A stretch of 64,000 nucleotides of DNA from Chryseobacterium wanjuense. GTDB lineage: Bacteria; Bacteroidota; Bacteroidia; Flavobacteriales; Weeksellaceae. Location of the stretch: positions 496,001 through 560,000 of the forward strand of contig NZ_FOIU01000002.1 in the NCBI RefSeq assembly GCF_900111495.1. Reading direction: 5' to 3'. Below the pieces are notes generated by a model. The model ran no database searches, had not been told where the DNA came from, and saw only the letters and a program-made list of their open reading frames with translations. Positions 59,432-64,000 of the stretch are shown here, piece by piece. How positions within the stretch are numbered: position 1 is the stretch's first letter; the number at the start of each line of letters is the position of its first letter. Position numbers and translations under genes: made by a program.

Positions 59432-60652
59432 ATGAAAAAAAACTTATTTAAAATTACAGCAATTACGGCAGGAATCTTTGCAACATTTTCTCTTTCTTCT
59501 TGTGATGACCGGGACAATATGATGGAAAATCTATCACAGCAAAGAACCATCACGTTTGAAAATGTAGTTGTTCCGAAAGATTTTGTTCAAAGCGGACGTT
59601 TTCAGGGAGCTGGAACTCCTATTATTGCTCCGGGACAATCTGTTACTATTAAATTCAGTGCAGGAAAAGCACAATCTTTAATGTTTGCCACGATGTATGG
59701 TGCTTCAAAAGACTGGTTTTTCGCTTTTAAGCAACCTGGAATTAAGTTATTTGACAACAACGGAAACGCCATTACGGGAGATGTATCTTCAGAAGTTCTT
59801 TTATGGGATAATGGAACGAAAAACAATGCTACAGGACAGGCAGAAAACAATCCTATCGCTCAGGTTCCGGGTGTAAATGCATCTCAGCTCATGAAATTAG
59901 ATCTTGCTTTCGATGATGCATCTTCAGAATTCACCTTGACAATCACCAACACTTCCGGAGGTACAGCCAACGAAACGCCTTTTTCTCCAGGAGTTTGGGC
60001 CGTTTCCAACTATAACGGGTCACAATTGTTGAATCCTGCCCCGTTTTTTACTCCAAATGCTTTATCAAATCCTGAAATCACAGACATTGCACAGATGGGG
60101 AATACCGATAAAATGGTGACAAAACTGAATGCTAATACCGGAATTATGACCGGACTTTCACCAGCATTGGTAGTTGTTTATCGTGGTGAAAAAAATCCAA
60201 TCTACGAATTGGGACAACTGGATGCAGGTAAAGGACTGAAAGAAATTTCTCAGTCTGGAGACGTTTCAAAACTCCAGAACAGCTTACAATCTCTTCCGAA
60301 TGTAAAAGGAGTTTATGTTGCCGGAAATGCGCCTGTATCTCCGGGACAGAAGATTTCAACGAGTTTCGAAGCAAATTCAGAAGATAAAATTGCATATGTT
60401 ACGATGTTTGGGTTTTCGAATGATTGGTTTTTTGCCAATGAAGAAGTGATCAATACGAACACTATAGGAGATATCAGTACAAAAACATCCTTATTCGATT
60501 CTGGAACGGGCGTTAATCAATATCCGGGAGCTGGAAATCATCAGGCTCTATTCGGAGGAATGCCACAGCCTGAAAATATTGTTATTTCAAAAGTAGGAAA
60601 TGAGTATCCTGTTCCACCAGTTCAAAATGTTATCAAAGTAACTATCAATTAA
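59432..60652 (+). CDS. Spondin-domain lipoprotein (two copies)
   Basis: 406 residues. Lipobox SLSSC with Cys24. Two spondin_N-like modules: residues about 38-210 (ITFENVVVPKDFVQSGRF...PIIAPGQSVTIKFSA...MFATMYGASKDWFFA) and about 280-395 (VYVAGNAPVSPGQKISTSFEA...AYVTMFGFSNDWFFA). The repeated PGQ...TMxG.S.DWFFA pattern is diagnostic. Spondin domains in bacterial lipoproteins are of unknown role, possibly ligand binding or adhesion. A thioredoxin gene follows 7 bp later, so the two are cotranscribed. Confidence 0.85.
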   Translation: MKKNLFKITAITAGIFATFSLSSCDDRDNMMENLSQQRTITFENVVVPKDFVQSGRFQGAGTPIIAPGQSVTIKFSAGKAQSLMFATMYGASKDWFFAFKQPGIKLFDNNGNAITGDVSSEVLLWDNGTKNNATGQAENNPIAQVPGVNASQLMKLDLAFDDASSEFTLTITNTSGGTANETPFSPGVWAVSNYNGSQLLNPAPFFTPNALSNPEITDIAQMGNTDKMVTKLNANTGIMTGLSPALVVVYRGEKNPIYELGQLDAGKGLKEISQSGDVSKLQNSLQSLPNVKGVYVAGNAPVSPGQKISTSFEANSEDKIAYVTMFGFSNDWFFANEEVINTNTIGDISTKTSLFDSGTGVNQYPGAGNHQALFGGMPQPENIVISKVGNEYPVPPVQNVIKVTIN

Positions 60653-60659
60653 ATTTAAA

Positions 60660-61091
60660 ATGAAAAAAATATTGTTAATTTTAAGTGTATTTCTTGTTTT
60701 TGTTTCGGTATATTCTTTTAAAACAATACATGAAAACAAGATCAACAGTGAGGTTAACTTTTATAATGGCTCATTAAAAGAAGCCGTGATAAAAGCTAAA
60801 AAAGAGAAGAAAATGATTTTTCTTGATATTTATGCAACTTGGTGCGGACCTTGTAAGCTTTTAAAAAAAACAACGTTCAAGGATCCTGAATTGAGCGATT
60901 ATCTTAATAAAAAATTCATCAGCCTGGAAATAAATGGTGAAGAAGGTGAAGGCAAGGAAATTGTACAAAAATATCAGCTGAAAGGTTATCCTTCCTTACT
61001 TTTTATTGACACCAATGGAAATATTGTGAATAAAACTTTGGGATATTACGACGGAAAACAACTGTTGGAAATCGTGAAAGAAATAAAATAA
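60660..61091 (+). CDS. Exported thioredoxin-fold protein
   Basis: 143 residues. An N-terminal hydrophobic segment (ILLILSVFLVFVSVYSF) acts as signal or anchor, followed by a thioredoxin domain with active site YATWCGPCKLL (Cys62, Cys65), the cis-Pro region YPSLLFIDTNG, and a DsbD-gamma/DUF953-like start (EAVIKAKKEKKMIFLD). Likely a periplasmic disulfide reductase; partner unknown. It is cotranscribed with the spondin lipoprotein, itself with almost no Cys. Confidence 0.9.
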   Translation: MKKILLILSVFLVFVSVYSFKTIHENKINSEVNFYNGSLKEAVIKAKKEKKMIFLDIYATWCGPCKLLKKTTFKDPELSDYLNKKFISLEINGEEGEGKEIVQKYQLKGYPSLLFIDTNGNIVNKTLGYYDGKQLLEIVKEIK

Positions 61092-61095
61092 AGTA

Positions 61096-61130
61096 AAAGC
61101 GTTTAGAAAAATTTCTAAACGCTTTTTTGT
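61096..61130 (+). terminator. Terminator after the thioredoxin gene
   Basis: AAGCGTTTAGA-AAAAT-TTCTAAACGCTT hairpin followed by T. Confidence 0.88.
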
Positions 61131-61143
61131 TTAAATTTTAAAC

Positions 61144-61177
61144 AAAAAAGTCCGGAGCAGCTTCGCTGCCCCGGACT
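61144..61177 (-). terminator. Terminator after the NRPS gene
   Basis: On the minus strand AGTCCGGGGCAGC-GAA-GCTGCTCCGGACT is a strong GC-rich hairpin followed by TTTTTT. It is independent of the plus-strand terminator 15 bp away. Confidence 0.88.
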
Positions 61178-61196
61178 CATCCAAAAAAAAATAATA

Positions 61197-64000
61197 TTAT
61201 GAAATAGGAATTCCTAAATAATTCAGATAAGAATCCAGTAAGGATTTATCAAAAACAGGCTCTTCAATTCCTGATCCTTCAAGGAATTGAATCACGTTGG
61301 AACAATCCCAGACATAAGTGTTTTGATATAACTCAACCGTCGATAACCCTTCGTGCATATTGTCTTTAAACAAACTTGTCAGTGGATACAGGCGGTTTTT
61401 ACTGTCATTTTCCCATTGCTTTCTCCAGTCTTTGTAGGAAAGCCCTTCCAAAACAAATGGGTAATATTTTTTAATCAAACCAAAGAAATTTTCTAACGTC
61501 AGATTCGTTTCCGGTCTTGCAATCAGATTGAATTTTTTCCCGATGGCTTCTTTATTTTTTGTGATATGAGCCATGGATTTGGTCATATAATCAACCGTAA
61601 TTAATCCTTCCCTAAGCTCTGTAAGCATCGGATATGATTTAAACTCAATACAGTTTTTCACCAAGCCCGACCACCACTGATAAGGTGCGCTGGCTCCGGT
61701 TTTACTGTGACACATAGCATAACCGAGGCGGTAAGTAATTAAGGGCAGCCCTTCTTTCGCCGCAAGGTCTGCAATAGCTTCCATCACATATTTGCTTCGA
61801 ACATATCCAATGTCTTTGCTTACCGAAATGATATTTTGTTCGATATCATCACTTTCCAGCATGACAGTTTTTCCTGTAAAAATGTGTCCCCAACTATATA
61901 CCGAAATTGTTGATAGTAAAGCCAGACATTTTGTTTTTTTCGCTCCTGCAAGACGGATGATTTCTCTTAAACCTTCTACATTTGGGGCTTTCATGTAAGA
62001 GTAAGGTTCAATAAAATTCACGGAACTTCCGGAGTGATAAATAAGATCCAATGTTCCCGCCAATTCTTTAAATTTTTCATCTGAAAAACCTAATGATGGC
62101 AATGCAAGATCACCAATTACAGGAATAATTCTTGAGGTTTGCTCCGTTTTTCTTGGAACATTAAACTGCTGATAACATTTGCTGATTTTTTCCAGTGCGT
62201 GAAATTCATCCTGAGCTCTTACCAGACAATAAATATCTGCGTCGGTTGTATCTAAAAGCTCCTGCAGCAAATGAATTCCCACAAATCCGGTAACTCCGGT
62301 TAAGAATATGGATTTCGGATTTTCCAATTGTTTCGGATCAAAAGTTCCTTCAAAAACAGTTCCGGGATTGAGATATACATCATTTTGCAATTCAACATAC
62401 GGCTCCACATCTTCTACGGGAATCGCTTCCCTTTCCGCTTTAGCTCTGGCAATTAAAGTATTGGCAAAATCCCTCAAAACAGGATACTGATATACATCAC
62501 GGATATAAACTTTTACACCCAGTTTTTCCTGTAAAGACACGGCAGCAATCGCCACCAAAAGAGAATTCCCTCCAATATCGAAGAAATTATCGGTAATATT
62601 GATGACAGGACGTTCCAGCTCTTCTGCCCAAATATCGGCAATGATTCTTTCGGTTTCATTGGTTGGCGGCTCGTGAGAGACCAAATCTTTTGCTTCTTTG
62701 TCGGCGATTTCTTTTAATAAATTACCATCCGTTTTTCCGTTTGCTGTCAATGGAATTTTATCAATAAAGATGATCTGTGCAGGAATCATATATCCCGGCA
62801 ATTCTTCCTTTAATTGAGTTCTTATGAAGGAAACATTTTTTTCAGCACCATCGTTTAACACAATAAAAGCCACCAGATATTTATTTCCTCCATGGTTGTC
62901 TTTTGTGATGACAGAAACTTCTTTTACATCATTAATTTTTGCTAAAGCACGCTCTATTTCGCCTAATTCAACTCGGAATCCGCGAATTTTCACCTGATTA
63001 TCAATTCTCCCCAAAAACTCAATATCTCCTTCCGGCGTCCATCTTGCCAAATCTCCGGTACGGTATATTTTTTCTTTTTCCTTAAATGGATTGGAAATGA
63101 ATTTTGTATTCGTTAATTCTTCATTATTAAGATACCCTTTTGCCAGTAAATTTCCTCCGATATACAGCTCTCCCGTAGCTCCAACAGGTAATAATTCTAA
63201 ATTTTCACTTAAAATATAAGCCTGGGCATTGGCGATTGGTTTTCCGATCGACGAGATATATTGTCCGTTGATATCCTTCACTTTTTTGAAGGTTGCGTAA
63301 ACGGTACATTCTGTCGGCCCATAATAATCTACCAATTCATAGCTCAACTCTGATGTTAAAACGGGTTTCAGTTTTTCACCTGCCGTGAAAAGATATTTTA
63401 AATCTAAATCATTGTAACTCTTGGTCTTTTCTACAACAGCAGGAGCAAGAACAGTAGGTACAAAACCATGTGTAATTTTATTATTCCGGTAATAATTGAC
63501 CAACGCGGAAGCTTCTGTCCGTTCTTCATTGTCTGCGATAAAAATTGTGGCTCCGGAAGTAAGCGCAGACCAGGTTTCCCAAACCGAAATATCAAAAGCC
63601 AATCCTGCAACAAGGCTCAATTTTGAAGTATGATCAACATGAAAATATTCGTTGTGCCACGTTACCAAATGCTGGATGCTGTGATGCGAAATCATCACTC
63701 CTTTCGGATTTCCTGTAGATCCGGAAGTGTAAATCGTATAAGCCAAAGCTTCCTGATGAATCGTAATATCCTTAGGATCTGCAGCAAGGTCTGAAAGGTC
63801 TTCCATTGTGTCTACAATAAAAAATCCTGTGTTTTCCTTTCTAGTTAAAGTTCCGGCCAACAAACTATTGGTAATCAATACTTTTGCGGAAGTATCGGAA
63901 AGTATAAACTCTACTCTTTTTGCAGGATATGCAGGATCAATGGGAACATACGCTGCGCCGGTTTTAAGAACCCCAAGTATTGCAGCAACCCATTCCAGCG
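61197..64000 (-). CDS. NRPS C-terminal module: adenylation, carrier, thioester reductase (5' end off window)
   Basis: Only the 3' 2.8 kb is visible, open in frame to base 64000. An adenylation domain spans from LEWVAAILGVLKTGAAY: core motifs YTIYTSGSTGNPKG (A3), DYYGPTECTVYATF (A5), YRTGDLARW (A7), KIRGFRVELGEIE (A8) and NGKTDG (A10). A carrier domain has DIGGNSLL (Ser for phosphopantetheine). A thioester reductase (SDR fold, FLTGVTGFVGIHLL) runs to the C-terminus. Such reductases release the bound product as an aldehyde or alcohol. Upstream C domains or modules may lie outside. A TTG at 63878 that could look like a start is not credible. Confidence 0.92.
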   Translation of the reverse strand, partial: LEWVAAILGVLKTGAAYVPIDPAYPAKRVEFILSDTSAKVLITNSLLAGTLTRKENTGFFIVDTMEDLSDLAADPKDITIHQEALAYTIYTSGSTGNPKGVMISHHSIQHLVTWHNEYFHVDHTSKLSLVAGLAFDISVWETWSALTSGATIFIADNEERTEASALVNYYRNNKITHGFVPTVLAPAVVEKTKSYNDLDLKYLFTAGEKLKPVLTSELSYELVDYYGPTECTVYATFKKVKDINGQYISSIGKPIANAQAYILSENLELLPVGATGELYIGGNLLAKGYLNNEELTNTKFISNPFKEKEKIYRTGDLARWTPEGDIEFLGRIDNQVKIRGFRVELGEIERALAKINDVKEVSVITKDNHGGNKYLVAFIVLNDGAEKNVSFIRTQLKEELPGYMIPAQIIFIDKIPLTANGKTDGNLLKEIADKEAKDLVSHEPPTNETERIIADIWAEELERPVINITDNFFDIGGNSLLVAIAAVSLQEKLGVKVYIRDVYQYPVLRDFANTLIARAKAEREAIPVEDVEPYVELQNDVYLNPGTVFEGTFDPKQLENPKSIFLTGVTGFVGIHLLQELLDTTDADIYCLVRAQDEFHALEKISKCYQQFNVPRKTEQTSRIIPVIGDLALPSLGFSDEKFKELAGTLDLIYHSGSSVNFIEPYSYMKAPNVEGLREIIRLAGAKKTKCLALLSTISVYSWGHIFTGKTVMLESDDIEQNIISVSKDIGYVRSKYVMEAIADLAAKEGLPLITYRLGYAMCHSKTGASAPYQWWSGLVKNCIEFKSYPMLTELREGLITVDYMTKSMAHITKNKEAIGKKFNLIARPETNLTLENFFGLIKKYYPFVLEGLSYKDWRKQWENDSKNRLYPLTSLFKDNMHEGLSTVELYQNTYVWDCSNVIQFLEGSGIEEPVFDKSLLDSYLNYLGIPIS

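Noticed and set aside
63431..63878. TTG at 63878 as the start of the NRPS gene
   Set aside because: The frame is open to the window edge and encodes the conserved A-domain segment LGVLKTGAAYVPIDP upstream of it, so the gene begins outside the window.
1..64000. Defence island, prophage, conjugative element or tRNA/rRNA genes
   Set aside because: No recognisable restriction, toxin-antitoxin, phage structural, integrase or mobilisation proteins, and no tRNA cloverleaf or rRNA signatures were found.

Overview
The window looks like chromosomal DNA of a flavobacterium, most likely Chryseobacterium or a close Weeksellaceae relative. It is AT-rich, with TAnnTTTG -7 promoter boxes and few Shine-Dalgarno sites. 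It carries an alternative complex III operon, the gliding/type IX secretion (T9SS) lipoprotein gene gldH, T9SS C-terminal sorting signals, GLPGLI-family proteins, an S46 peptidase and many small MKK-type secreted proteins. The genus is inferred from gene content and was not tested.

Layout. 1-5.6 kb (minus strand): the end-truncated cysteine desulfurase sufS, prs-rplY, then a FadL-type porin with a GDSL lipoprotein. 5.9-13.1 kb (plus): ricT-gldH-PBP1A, selO and a multipass membrane protein. 13.3-22.4 kb: a SPOR protein diverging from actABCDEF. 22.6-30.1 kb: secreted/lipoproteins, apt, a TPR protein with ribH, an LTA-synthase-like enzyme and a YpfJ-type protease. 30.2-32.0 kb (minus): two GLPGLI paralogues; the upstream one is interrupted by an in-frame TAG. 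32.2-36.5 kb: sufABCD with large imperfect hairpin repeats between sufB/C and sufC/D. 36.7-47.4 kb: housekeeping and accessory genes (rhomboid, dprA, gdhA, two duplicated small secreted proteins, a Kir-type channel, group III truncated haemoglobin, ChaA-like antiporter, AlkD-like protein). 47.5-51.7 kb (minus): a class I terpene synthase and the hflX-DUF4919-CPA1 antiporter operon. 51.9-56.3 kb: a LytTR regulator with Glu at the phosphoacceptor site, a direct-repeat candidate operator, and a three-gene secreted operon. 56.5-61.1 kb: META lipoprotein, DPP7-like S46 peptidase, spondin-domain lipoprotein with thioredoxin. 61.2-64.0 kb (minus): the 3' end of an NRPS gene with A, carrier and thioester-reductase domains.

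How they work together. actABCDEF is one respiratory complex (quinol to cytochrome c). sufABCD plus the distant sufS form the Fe-S assembly machinery. ricT-gldH-PBP1A links an Fe-S regulator with envelope biogenesis. The LytTR gene, operator-like repeats and downstream surface operon form a plausible self-contained regulatory unit, the most system-like uncharacterised locus here. No CRISPR array, transposase, tRNA, rRNA, phage or defence island was seen. A dispersed intergenic palindrome family (five copies sharing a TCATnCTGA...GAAGnATCT core) is the most striking non-coding structure.
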